Assembly: GCA_013202935.1 (NCBI GenBank)
Contig: JABMRG010000070.1
Span: forward strand, 1 to 9,028
Direction: 5' to 3'
DNA length: 9,028 bases
Source: Candidatus Omnitrophota bacterium
Lineage (GTDB): Bacteria > Omnitrophota > Gorgyraeia > JABMRG01
Part shown: one piece after another, positions 1-7,712 of the stretch
How positions within the stretch are numbered: position 1 is the first letter of the stretch
Layout of the letters: every line of letters begins with the position of its first letter
The notes under the pieces: model-generated
Seen by the model: the letters and a program-made list of their open reading frames with translations, nothing else
Told to the model about the DNA's origin: nothing
Databases searched by the model: none
Program-made: the position numbers and the translations under genes

Positions 1-590
1 ATTCTGTTGTGCTTTTGGATGAGATTGAAAAGGCGCATCCTGATGTTTTTAATCTCCTTCTGCAAATATTTGAGGAAGGAAGGCTCACAGACAGCTTTGG
101 CAGAAAAGTGGATTTTAAACATACGGTTGTTATAATGACATCAAACTTAGGAGCTGATCTCTGGAAAAAACAGGGTGCCTTGGGATTTAAGCCTAAAGAT
201 GATAATATTACATATAAGGATATAAAAGAGAAACTGCTTGAAGTTACAAAGAAGACGTTTAAACCGGAGTTCTTAAACAGGGTTGATGATGTTATTGTTT
301 TTCACCCGCTTAACAGGGTACACCTACAGAGTATAGTCGGCATAGAAGTAGGTGAAGTAATCAAGAGATTGACTGAACAGAATATAGAGCTTGAACTTGC
401 AAAAGAGGCAAAGGAGTTTCTTATCGAGAAGGGGTTTGATCCTGTTTATGGTGCACGCCCGCTAAAGAGAACTATACAGAGGTTTCTTGAAGACCCTCTG
501 GCTGAAGAGATTATAAAGGGCAGTTTTAAGGGTGCCTCCAAGATAAAGGTTGGTTTTGAGAGGGACCACCTTACGTTTAATAAAGTCTAA
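1..590 (+). CDS. clpC: ATP-dependent Clp protease ATPase subunit ClpC, C-terminal part (5' end outside the window)
   Basis: This is the end of a Hsp100/Clp AAA+ unfoldase, which in this family forms a hexamer, unfolds substrates and feeds them to the ClpP peptidase in the cytoplasm. The reading frame is open to the left edge, and the family N-terminus, first AAA+ domain and Walker A of the second lie upstream. What remains is the second half of AAA+ domain 2: Walker B (VVLLDEIEKAH, around bases 6-38), sensor 1 (IMTSN), the arginine-finger segment (PEFLNRVDD) and sensor 2 (GARPLKR), followed by the small C-terminal domain. The spacing and wording (KKTFKPEFLNRVDDVIVFHPL, then EKGFDPVYGARPLKR) fit ClpC better than ClpB. 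It ends with TAA four bases before the next gene. The family is certain; ClpC rather than another two-domain Clp is likely but rests on the C-terminal third only. Confidence 0.93.
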   Translation, partial: SVVLLDEIEKAHPDVFNLLLQIFEEGRLTDSFGRKVDFKHTVVIMTSNLGADLWKKQGALGFKPKDDNITYKDIKEKLLEVTKKTFKPEFLNRVDDVIVFHPLNRVHLQSIVGIEVGEVIKRLTEQNIELELAKEAKEFLIEKGFDPVYGARPLKRTIQRFLEDPLAEEIIKGSFKGASKIKVGFERDHLTFNKV

Positions 591-594
591 CTCT

Positions 595-2334
595 ATGTAC
601 CGCAGCAGATTAAAGATTATATTTGTTCTATTGTTGATTTTGTTTATTGCAGTGAGCGTTCTTTATATAAATATTAAAAAAGAGCAGTTTATTTCTGTTT
701 TCAGAAATAAACTGTCAGAGGCCTTCTCGAATGCTATTGGTGCTGAGGTAACAATAAAGGGAATAAGCAGCAATATATTTACAAAGACTATATTGCGCGA
801 TTTAAACTGTAAATTCGACGGCTATGAGATAAATTTCAACATTGCAAGGCTCCAATACCCTCTCTTTGACATCTTGACAGGCAGGCGCAGGGCAGACGAA
901 GAGGCTGATACTATTATTACATTGGGGAGGGGTTCTCTTAGATTAGATAATAACCTTATTATTAAGGATATAAAGGGCAAGATAAAACTTACTAAAGATG
1001 AGCTCCTGGTTGAGAGCCTGGACTTTGACCTATTAGATTTTTTCAGTAGTCATATAGAAGGAAGAGCCCTAAGAGAAGAAGAAAACTTTAGAATCGACTT
1101 CGTATCTGATATAAGGCCGCTCTTTGATAAAGGAAATAGCCTTTTTGATAGGGTCAGGATAGGATTGAAAGGCCGCGCGGATAACATGAGTATCTCTGCA
1201 GAATTGAAAGGCTTAAAAGAAAGAACTATATTGCTTAATGGTTATCTCTTATCATCAGCACCTGGGATACTAAACCTGGGTTCGGAGATCAGCGTTTATG
1301 ATAAGGATAAACGTAATATAGAAACAGAGATATTGATGGATACAGAGATCAGGCTCAAGGAATCTGCCTCAAGTTCTGTAATTATACTGAAAGACGGAAG
1401 CATTACAATAGATGCAGACTACTCAACATTGCCTATCCTAAAAGCGGATATAAAGACCAACCATGTAAAGATATGGGGGTTGGATTTTTCTAATATTCTG
1501 CATCTTTACTCAAAACTTATTTTTAAAGATGGAGAGTTCTCTCATCTTACAGCAGATATAAGCACAGACTCTACTATACTAAATTATCATCCTATCGATG
1601 AGATAGAGTCTTCTCTCTGGATCGATGAGGATGTTGCAAGGCTTATATATCTTAAGGTAGGTGACACGATCTCTGCATCAGGTGTTATATCGCGCGCCCT
1701 TGGTAATAAGACTTTTTTGAAGGCAGCTATTACTGACTTAAATATCATCGACTTTCATCTTATCGCAGGAGGGAGTGAAGAGACCGCGATAGCCTCAGGA
1801 AAATTATCAGGAAAGGTAATAGTGGAAGGGCCTTTGAAGGATCTATCAACAAAGGCAGGATTAGAAGCAAGAGATGGGCATGCGGGTGATATAAGGTATG
1901 AAGCTGTAATATTAAATATAAAAGGTAATGGCCCCCAGATGCAGCTCTATGATTCAAGAATAGTACGCGAAGATTCACATCTTAATATCGAAGGCCCATT
2001 TGATATGCGAAAGATGGGTACAGAGCAATTTCTTGAAGAGATAGTAATAAGTGCAGATGATAAGACTATAATCTGGGAAGGCTGGGATATAACTAAGGCA
2101 GAGGGCAGCAGCGAGGTTTCCTTAAGCAGGGCACTCGGAAAAGGTGTAAGGGTGGGTTTTAAGACGTACCTGGACCGGGATGAGACGGCCTATGAACCTG
2201 TAAGGCCACAGAGTGAGCTCGGATTGGAATATGAGATTGAAGATGAAGAAGGCCTCTTGAATAAAGGCACATTAGAATTTAAGGCTAAGGAGAGAGAAGA
2301 ATTTTTTGGTGTAAAGAAAAGATATAAATTTTAA
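595..2334 (+). CDS. AsmA/TamB-like membrane-anchored periplasmic protein
   Basis: This 579-residue protein has one N-terminal membrane helix (about residues 6-27, LKIIFVLLLILFIAVSVLYI) with basic residues before it, so the rest should lie in the periplasm. The body is built of short alternating-polarity beta strands typical of AsmA/TamB-type proteins. A stretch near residues 404-440 (LSGKVIVEGPLKDL, then RDGHAGDIRYEAV) resembles repeats in that superfamily. The C-terminus ends in charged beta strands and a terminal aromatic (RYKF), somewhat like the end of TamB. AsmA-like proteins are thought to carry or guide phospholipids between membranes, and the adjacent mlaEFD genes suit that role; the function here is inferred. 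I chose ATG 595, four bases after the clpC stop, because the membrane helix follows directly. No clear Shine-Dalgarno is visible, so translation may be coupled to clpC. The superfamily call is from pattern only. Confidence 0.7.
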   Translation: MYRSRLKIIFVLLLILFIAVSVLYINIKKEQFISVFRNKLSEAFSNAIGAEVTIKGISSNIFTKTILRDLNCKFDGYEINFNIARLQYPLFDILTGRRRADEEADTIITLGRGSLRLDNNLIIKDIKGKIKLTKDELLVESLDFDLLDFFSSHIEGRALREEENFRIDFVSDIRPLFDKGNSLFDRVRIGLKGRADNMSISAELKGLKERTILLNGYLLSSAPGILNLGSEISVYDKDKRNIETEILMDTEIRLKESASSSVIILKDGSITIDADYSTLPILKADIKTNHVKIWGLDFSNILHLYSKLIFKDGEFSHLTADISTDSTILNYHPIDEIESSLWIDEDVARLIYLKVGDTISASGVISRALGNKTFLKAAITDLNIIDFHLIAGGSEETAIASGKLSGKVIVEGPLKDLSTKAGLEARDGHAGDIRYEAVILNIKGNGPQMQLYDSRIVREDSHLNIEGPFDMRKMGTEQFLEEIVISADDKTIIWEGWDITKAEGSSEVSLSRALGKGVRVGFKTYLDRDETAYEPVRPQSELGLEYEIEDEEGLLNKGTLEFKAKEREEFFGVKKRYKF

Positions 2335-2349
2335 CAGTATGGAGAGACT

Positions 2350-3138
2350 ATGCCTTTTAAAAAAATAATAAGCAACTTCAAAAAACGGTTCAAGACCCTG
2401 CTTAATTATATGGGTGGGGCAATAATTCTTTTGCTTGAGACTATCTTCTGGTCTTTTATACCGCCTTTTCGAAGAAGGCAGCTCTTTGACCAGATGTATA
2501 AGATAGGTGTAAACTCCCTGCCGATAGTATTCCTTATAGCTTTCTTTACCGGCATGGTATTGGCCTTACAGAGCGCATATCAGATGCAGCGTATCAATGC
2601 CCAGATGTATATAGCAAGCCTGGTTGCACTATCTATGACAAGAGAGCTGGGACCTGTATTGACTGCGCTAGTTGTAGCAGGAAGGGTAGGGGCTGCTATT
2701 ACGGCAGAGGTAGGCACAATGAAGGTAACCGAACAGATAGATGCATTAGAGACCCTTGCGACAAATCCTGTAAAGTATCTGGTTGTCCCTAGATTTTTGG
2801 CGCTTATCTTTATGTTGCCACTTTTAACAGTCTATGCGGATTTTGTAGGCATGCTGGGAGGTTATATAGTAGGTGTTTTTAAACTGCATATAGGGTCTAA
2901 TATGTATATGAATATGACAACCAGCCCACTCGACTTAAAAGATCTATACACAGGTTTGCTCAAGAGCGTTATCTTTGCGGTAATAATAGCTATAATAAGT
3001 TGTTATGAAGGTTTCAGGACGAGTGGTGGTGCAGAAGGAGTGGGCCGCTCTACTACTTTAAGCGTTGTTACATCATTTGTATTGATAATAGCAGCAGACT
3101 GCTTATTCACAGCATTATTTTATTTTATTGGACGATAG
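2350..3138 (+). CDS. mlaE: MlaE-type permease subunit of an MCE lipid ABC transporter
   Basis: MlaE is the inner-membrane permease that works with the MlaF ATPase and MlaD to move phospholipids between the inner membrane and the periplasm. The 262-residue length is normal. An amphipathic basic N-terminus is followed by a membrane helix beginning near residue 56 (IVFLIAFFTGMVLALQSAYQ). The family hallmark block spans about residues 93-133 (SMTRELGPVLTALVVAGR, then GAAITAEVGTMKVTEQIDAL). Further hydrophobic segments lie near 148-175, 203-220 and 237-260. The start ATG at 2350 has a GGAGAG ribosome site at 2341-2346. The gene lies 15 bases after the AsmA-like gene and 10 bases before mlaF, which supports one transcription unit. 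The family is secure; the direction of lipid transport cannot be told from sequence. Confidence 0.95.
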   Translation: MPFKKIISNFKKRFKTLLNYMGGAIILLLETIFWSFIPPFRRRQLFDQMYKIGVNSLPIVFLIAFFTGMVLALQSAYQMQRINAQMYIASLVALSMTRELGPVLTALVVAGRVGAAITAEVGTMKVTEQIDALETLATNPVKYLVVPRFLALIFMLPLLTVYADFVGMLGGYIVGVFKLHIGSNMYMNMTTSPLDLKDLYTGLLKSVIFAVIIAIISCYEGFRTSGGAEGVGRSTTLSVVTSFVLIIAADCLFTALFYFIGR

Positions 3139-3148
3139 CGGGGGGAAT

Positions 3149-3931
3149 ATGATAGATGCGATAAATTTACATAAGTCATTTAGTGGAAACAAGGTCTTAA
3201 AGGGCTTAAATCTTACAATAGAGACAGGTGTTACAGAGGTAGTAATAGGCCGCTCCGGCTGTGGAAAAAGCGTTTTACTTAAAAATATAATAGGTATCCT
3301 AAAGCCGGAATCCGGGCAGGTAGTAATAGATGGCCAGGATGTTACAAAGCTATCTGGCAAGGACCTAAAGGCTTTGAGGATGCAGTTTGGTATGCTCTTC
3401 CAGGGCTCTGCCCTATTCGACTCATTGACAGTCACAGAGAATGTAGGCTTTAACCTTATTGAACATACAGATATGGATAAACAGACTATACTAAAAAGGG
3501 TTAAGGAGGCGCTTTCTCTTGTCGGGCTATACGGTATTGAAGATCTTATGCCATCTGAACTTTCCGGCGGCATGAAAAAGAGGGTAGGCCTGGCAAGGGC
3601 TATATGCATGCACCCTAAGATAGTACTCTACGATGAACCAACCACAGGTTTAGACCCTATTATGGCTGATGCTGTTAATGATCTGATAATGACCTTACAT
3701 AAGAAACTGGGAGTAACATCTATAATAGTTACACACGATATGGTGAGTGCGTATAAAATCGCAAGCAAGATAGCAATGTTATATGATGGAAAGATAATAG
3801 CTGAAGGCTCACCTGATGAGATAAAGAATACAACTGACCCTGTTGTAAAACAGTTTATCACAGGTGCTGCAAAGGGGCCTATTACGCAAAAAGAAAATTT
3901 TAACCGTAACATTTTAACAGAAGGAGCTTAA
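3149..3931 (+). CDS. mlaF: MlaF-type ATP-binding subunit of an MCE lipid ABC transporter
   Basis: This is the cytoplasmic ATPase that powers MlaE. All ABC motifs are present in the 260-residue product: Walker A GRSGCGKS (residues 34-41), Q-loop LFQGSALFDSLTV (Q85), signature LSGGM (138-142), Walker B IVLYDEP (D162, E163) and the H-loop THD (H196). The Q-loop wording and the LSGGMKKRVGLARA signature are characteristic of the MlaF branch. A C-terminal tail after about residue 232 (VVKQFITGAAKGP and beyond) corresponds to the extension that in E. coli MlaF helps the dimer and contacts MlaB. No mlaB gene is seen here. I chose ATG 3149, preceded by a G-rich purine run at 3140-3147, over a TTG at 3128 that would overlap mlaE. 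The stop lies three bases before mlaD. Confidence 0.95.
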   Translation: MIDAINLHKSFSGNKVLKGLNLTIETGVTEVVIGRSGCGKSVLLKNIIGILKPESGQVVIDGQDVTKLSGKDLKALRMQFGMLFQGSALFDSLTVTENVGFNLIEHTDMDKQTILKRVKEALSLVGLYGIEDLMPSELSGGMKKRVGLARAICMHPKIVLYDEPTTGLDPIMADAVNDLIMTLHKKLGVTSIIVTHDMVSAYKIASKIAMLYDGKIIAEGSPDEIKNTTDPVVKQFITGAAKGPITQKENFNRNILTEGA

Positions 3932-3934
3932 GAT

Positions 3935-4615
3935 ATGGTTATGAAGCCAAGGAATATCGAATTAGAGGTAAAGATCGGGTTATTTGTATTTGTCGGGCTT
4001 ATTCTGCTTACGATAATAACGTTCTCTATAGGGGACTTCTTCTTCAAGCCCGGGTATAATATCAATGTTATACTGGGGTTTGCGAATGGCGTGCAGGAGT
4101 CCGCGCCTGTTAGGCTTGCCGGCATAGAAGTCGGTGAGGTAAAAGAGGCAGCGGTGTTTAAGGATAAAGAGGGAAAGACAAAGATAAAGCTGAAGCTTTG
4201 GCTTACGAATGATGCGAAGGTTGAAAGGGATGCAAAGATACTTATAAATACCCTGGGCCTTATAGGAGAGAAGTATGTTGAGATAATACCCGGTACACCA
4301 AGTTCGCCATTGTTGAAGAACGACGAGGTTACCGTAGGATATGATTCTGTATCAGTTGAGCAGATGACTAAGAAAGGGTATGAGATAGCGGTTAAGCTTG
4401 AGAAGGTTATAGAATCTATGGACGCGATATTAGAACAGGTAAAGAGCGGCAGAGGCACAGTAGGCAAGCTTATATATGACGAAACACTATATAATGAAGC
4501 AGAGGCTATGGTAAAAGATTTAAAGGCAAACCCGTGGAAGCTTTTGCATAAGACCCGGAGCCCTAAAAAAAAGACAGAAGATAAAGTAGAGAGTGGAAAT
4601 AGAGGAAAATTTTAG
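3935..4615 (+). CDS. mlaD: MlaD-like MCE-domain protein
   Basis: MCE-domain proteins form hexameric rings in the periplasm, anchored by one N-terminal helix, that pass lipids to or from the MlaE permease. This 226-residue protein has a membrane helix at about residues 14-33 and then a single MCE domain (about 40-120), with the conserved stretches NGVQESAPVRLAGIEVGEV and GLIGEKYVEIIPG. After it comes a short helical region and the common MCE tail motif GTVGKLIYDETLYNE (about 174-188) followed by DLKANPWKLL. The last 20 residues are basic and probably disordered. The product is far shorter than multi-domain PqiB/LetB proteins or long coiled-coil MCE proteins, so it is an MlaD-type ring. The start has a clear AAGGAG at 3921-3926, eight bases upstream. 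The stop codon overlaps the radA start by one base. Confidence 0.93.
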   Translation: MVMKPRNIELEVKIGLFVFVGLILLTIITFSIGDFFFKPGYNINVILGFANGVQESAPVRLAGIEVGEVKEAAVFKDKEGKTKIKLKLWLTNDAKVERDAKILINTLGLIGEKYVEIIPGTPSSPLLKNDEVTVGYDSVSVEQMTKKGYEIAVKLEKVIESMDAILEQVKSGRGTVGKLIYDETLYNEAEAMVKDLKANPWKLLHKTRSPKKKTEDKVESGNRGKF

Positions 4616-5988
4616 TGGCTACAAAGACCTATTTTTCATGCCAAAATTGTGGATATCAGTCACCTAAATGGCTTGGCAGATGCCCTGAATGTGCAGAATG
4701 GAATTCTATGGCTGAAGAAATCTTTTCTAATAACCAGCCAGTGCGAGGGAAGTCTATCATATCAGATATGGTATCTGTAGATAGCCCGCAAAGGCTATCA
4801 GAGATAAGGACAAAAGATCCATTAAGGACACCTACCAAGATAGGAGAGCTGGACAGGGTCTTAGGAGGAGGCCTGGTAAAAGGTTCTGTAGTCTTAATAG
4901 GTGGTGAGCCTGGCATAGGAAAATCTACCCTTATGCTTCAGGCCTCTGAGATAATAAGCAGGGAACGAAAAGTCTTATATGTGAGCGGAGAGGAGTCTCT
5001 AAACCAGATAAAGCTTCGTGCTGAAAGATTAGGTACCTCATCTAACAACCTATATCTTGTGAATGAGACGAATATAGACCGTATTATAGATTATATAAAG
5101 AGCCTAAAACCAGACCTTGTTGTTATAGATTCTATACAGATTGTCTATAGCCCTGAATTTTCCCAGACCGCAGGGACCGTTACACAGATAAAAGAGTCCG
5201 CAGGTTGCTTAACCGCTCTTGCAAAATCCATAGGGGTATCACTTTTTATTATAGGCCATATTACAAAGGAGGGTTTTATAGCTGGCCCGAAGATACTTGA
5301 ACATATTGTGGATTCAGTAATATATTTTGAAGGTGAAAGGCGCTCGAAGCTACGTATATTAAGGGCTATAAAGAACAGATTTGGCCCGGTAGATGAGGTA
5401 GGAATATTTTCGATGAGCCATGATGGATTAAAGGAGGTGAAAGATCCATCTGGTATTTTTATATCAGATAGAGACAGGCCCGAACCAGGCATAGTCATAA
5501 TGGCAACTATTGAAGGTACGCGCCCGCTTCTTGTAGAGGTACAGGCACTGGCTGCTCCTTCTAATTTCGGAATGCCCAGGCAACGGTCTATGGGTTTTGA
5601 TTTTAATAGGATGGCGCTTTTAATAGCTATGATAGAAAAGAGTATGGGTTTAAATCTTTCAAATCATGATCTCTTCGTGAATATAGCAGGGGGTGTCAAG
5701 GTAAATGAGACCGCTTCAGATTTAGCAGTATCTGTTGCTATTATATCGAGCTTTAAAGAAAAGCCAGTAAAAGAAGGGCTTGTGATCATCGGAGAGGTCG
5801 GGCTTACATCTGAGGTGCGCAGCGTATCTCAGATAGAACCGAGGATAAACGAGGCAAGACGTTTGGGATTTAAGCAGTGTATAATTCCTGCCTCTGATGC
5901 TAAGGAGCTAAAACCAAGTTCCAATATGGAATTGATAGGTGTAAATAACCTAAGAGAAGCCGTCCAGTACGCGTTAACCAATAATTAG
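4615..5988 (+). CDS. radA: DNA repair protein RadA (Sms)
   Basis: RadA is a hexameric RecA-like DNA helicase that promotes branch migration during recombination and repair. The 457 residues show the standard layout: a four-cysteine zinc finger (C9-x2-C12 and C23-x2-C26, with SPKWLGRCPEC), a RecA-type core with Walker A GEPGIGKST (97-105) and Walker B LVVIDS (168-173), the RadA-specific KNRFG motif (253-257), and a C-terminal Lon-protease-like domain (about 290-457). The Lon-like domain contains GGVKVNETASDLAVS where Lon has its catalytic serine region, so it should be inactive as a protease, as is usual in RadA. Translation begins at GTG 4615, overlapping the mlaD stop in TAGTG, with AGAGGA at 4601-4606 as ribosome site. 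The start matches the normal RadA N-terminus MATKTYFSCQNCG. Confidence 0.97.
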   Translation: MATKTYFSCQNCGYQSPKWLGRCPECAEWNSMAEEIFSNNQPVRGKSIISDMVSVDSPQRLSEIRTKDPLRTPTKIGELDRVLGGGLVKGSVVLIGGEPGIGKSTLMLQASEIISRERKVLYVSGEESLNQIKLRAERLGTSSNNLYLVNETNIDRIIDYIKSLKPDLVVIDSIQIVYSPEFSQTAGTVTQIKESAGCLTALAKSIGVSLFIIGHITKEGFIAGPKILEHIVDSVIYFEGERRSKLRILRAIKNRFGPVDEVGIFSMSHDGLKEVKDPSGIFISDRDRPEPGIVIMATIEGTRPLLVEVQALAAPSNFGMPRQRSMGFDFNRMALLIAMIEKSMGLNLSNHDLFVNIAGGVKVNETASDLAVSVAIISSFKEKPVKEGLVIIGEVGLTSEVRSVSQIEPRINEARRLGFKQCIIPASDAKELKPSSNMELIGVNNLREAVQYALTNN

Positions 5989-5997
5989 GAGTAAAAT

Positions 5998-7026
5998 ATG
6001 ACTATAATATTTATCCGTGTATTTTTTGTGTTTCTAAGCACCCTTGTTGGATACCAGGTAGGTATGATACTTGTGCCACTCAATCCTTTCTGGCCTCCTG
6101 CAACAGCAGCCATCGGTTTTTTAGTGGCACTTATAATAATATTGGCAGAATTTAGTATGCGCAAGATCTCATTAAGTGGCCTATCTGCCGGTGTCTTTGG
6201 CCTTATATTCGGCCTTCTTATGGCAAAGCTTATAACAGACTCCTTTGTATTGACATCGATAGATCAAATGCATGAGACAGTCTCAATGGTTATGCGGGTA
6301 GTATTGACACTTATCTTCTGTTATTTCGGTATGACACTTGCCATAAGAGGAAAGGATGAGTTTAGTCTCATCATCCCCTACGTTAAATTTTCTAGACAGG
6401 ATAGGCGTGATGATATAACAGTCCTTGATACAAGTGTGATTATCGATGGAAGAATAGCAGATTTGTGTGATACAAAATTTATAGGGGGAAAATTTATAGT
6501 ACCGCGTTTTGTCTTAAGAGAACTGCAGCAGGTAGCAGATTCATCAGACTCTCTTAAGCGGAATCGCGGCCGCCGCGGGCTCGATATCTTGAATAAGATG
6601 CAGAAGAGTCCAAATATGGATGTAAAGATTCATGAGGAGGACTTTCCAGAGCTGTCTGATGTAGATACTAAACTGGTTAAACTGGGTAAGCTACTTGATG
6701 CTCGCATCTTTACCAATGATTATAATCTCAACAAAATAGCAGAGCTTCAGGGGGTTATTGTGCTTAATATCAATGAGCTAACAAATGCCCTAAAACCTAT
6801 TATGCTCCCCGGTGAAGAACTGGAAGTCAAGGTTATAAAAGAAGGTAAAGAGCACAGCCAGGGCATAGGTTATCTTGATGATGGGACAATGATTGTAGTA
6901 GAAGGCGGAAGGCACTTAATAGGCCAGAGGAAAAAGGTGGTAGTGACTAGTGTCCTTCAGACAGCTGCCGGACGTATGATATTTGCAAAGACAGATAATG
7001 ACAACCAGCCTAAGCCTAAAAGATGA
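5998..7026 (+). CDS. yacL: YacL-like membrane protein with PIN and TRAM domains
   Basis: This 342-residue protein matches the YacL family, integral membrane proteins with a cytoplasmic PIN nuclease-fold domain and a TRAM domain, which is a predicted RNA-binding fold. About four hydrophobic segments lie at residues 4-25, 36-51, 59-80 and 98-115. The PIN domain (about 138-260) keeps the expected acidic residues: D144 in VLDTSVIIDGR, E175 in LRELQQVA, D221/D223 in SDVDTKLV and D241 in TNDYN. The TRAM domain covers about 266-330. The intact acidic set suggests metal-dependent nuclease activity, but the physiological substrate of YacL is not well established. AGGAG at 5987-5991, overlapping the radA stop, serves ATG 5998. 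The stop overlaps ispD in ATGA. In Firmicutes this gene follows disA; here it directly follows radA. Confidence 0.9.
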   Translation: MTIIFIRVFFVFLSTLVGYQVGMILVPLNPFWPPATAAIGFLVALIIILAEFSMRKISLSGLSAGVFGLIFGLLMAKLITDSFVLTSIDQMHETVSMVMRVVLTLIFCYFGMTLAIRGKDEFSLIIPYVKFSRQDRRDDITVLDTSVIIDGRIADLCDTKFIGGKFIVPRFVLRELQQVADSSDSLKRNRGRRGLDILNKMQKSPNMDVKIHEEDFPELSDVDTKLVKLGKLLDARIFTNDYNLNKIAELQGVIVLNINELTNALKPIMLPGEELEVKVIKEGKEHSQGIGYLDDGTMIVVEGGRHLIGQRKKVVVTSVLQTAAGRMIFAKTDNDNQPKPKR

Positions 7027-7712
7027 AAACAGCCGTGATAATTCCTGCTGCCGGCACAGGCAGCAGGTTGAGCTCAAAGGTAGATAAACCCTTCGTAAAA
7101 CTCTGCGAAAAAGAGATTATACTTTATTGCCTAAGATCCCTTGAAGATTCTCCTTTGATATCAGAGGTAATTATCGCATCAAGGCCTAAGAATATACCTA
7201 AACTCAAGAAGCTTGTTAAGAGAGAGGGAATAAAAAAGATAAAGGCTATAGTAAAGGGCGAAAAGACTCGCGCTCTTTCAGTACGTAACGGGCTTGATAA
7301 TGTAAGCGCAGATACGAGATTTGTTATTATTCATGACTGCGCGCGCCCATTTCTTACGCAAGGATTGATCAAAGAGACATTGAAAGCCGCAAAGGCCTAT
7401 GGCGCATCTTTAGCTGCTGTAGCTGTTAAGCCTACGATAAAAGAGTCAGGGACAGGGGTGAGTTTTGTAAAAAGGACTATCGATAGAAGGCTTTTATGGG
7501 AAGCGCAGACACCCCAGGCCTTTAAGAAAGAGCTATTGGTAAAAGCCTATAAGAGATTTAAGGGTTCATGTGCTGGCTTTACCGATGATACTTCATTGGT
7601 TGAGAAAATGGGCCAAAGAGTAAAAATTGTAAAGGGAAGCTATAATAACATAAAGATAACAACTCCAGAGGATCTGCTTATCGCAGAAGCAATTCTAAAG
7701 AGGGTTAAATAA
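7023..7712 (+). CDS. ispD: 2-C-methyl-D-erythritol 4-phosphate cytidylyltransferase
   Basis: IspD joins CTP and methylerythritol 4-phosphate to give CDP-methylerythritol, the third step of the MEP isoprenoid pathway. The 229-residue length is usual. The nucleotide-binding loop is PAAGTGSRL (residues 8-16), with K22 the likely partner of the catalytic lysine. Other family blocks are KTRALSVRNGL (81-91), HDCARP (104-109, usually HDAARP, so one Ala-to-Cys change), DRRLLWEAQTPQAF (154-167), GFTDDTSLVE (185-194) and NIKITTPEDL (209-218, with the conserved lysine K211). The start lies inside the end of yacL (ATGA overlap) and no strong ribosome site is visible, so translational coupling is likely. 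The stop overlaps the ispF start in TAATG, so the two pathway enzymes are tightly coupled. Every substrate-contact motif I can recall is present. Confidence 0.95.
   Translation: MKTAVIIPAAGTGSRLSSKVDKPFVKLCEKEIILYCLRSLEDSPLISEVIIASRPKNIPKLKKLVKREGIKKIKAIVKGEKTRALSVRNGLDNVSADTRFVIIHDCARPFLTQGLIKETLKAAKAYGASLAAVAVKPTIKESGTGVSFVKRTIDRRLLWEAQTPQAFKKELLVKAYKRFKGSCAGFTDDTSLVEKMGQRVKIVKGSYNNIKITTPEDLLIAEAILKRVK

Noticed and set aside
550..594. A TTG start at 550 that would extend the AsmA-like protein by 15 residues into clpC
   Set aside because: The added residues are not signal-like and overlap clpC by 41 bases. ATG 595 lies just after the clpC stop and directly before the membrane helix.
3128..3148. 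A TTG start at 3128 for mlaF
   Set aside because: It overlaps the mlaE end and adds seven residues not expected in the family. ATG 3149 has a purine-rich ribosome site and a normal MlaF N-terminus.
3115..4467. Minus-strand open frames at 3115-3609, 3628-3912 and 3928-4467
   Set aside because: They lie opposite well-recognised mlaF and mlaD, show no family motifs and have no ribosome sites. They are antisense shadows.
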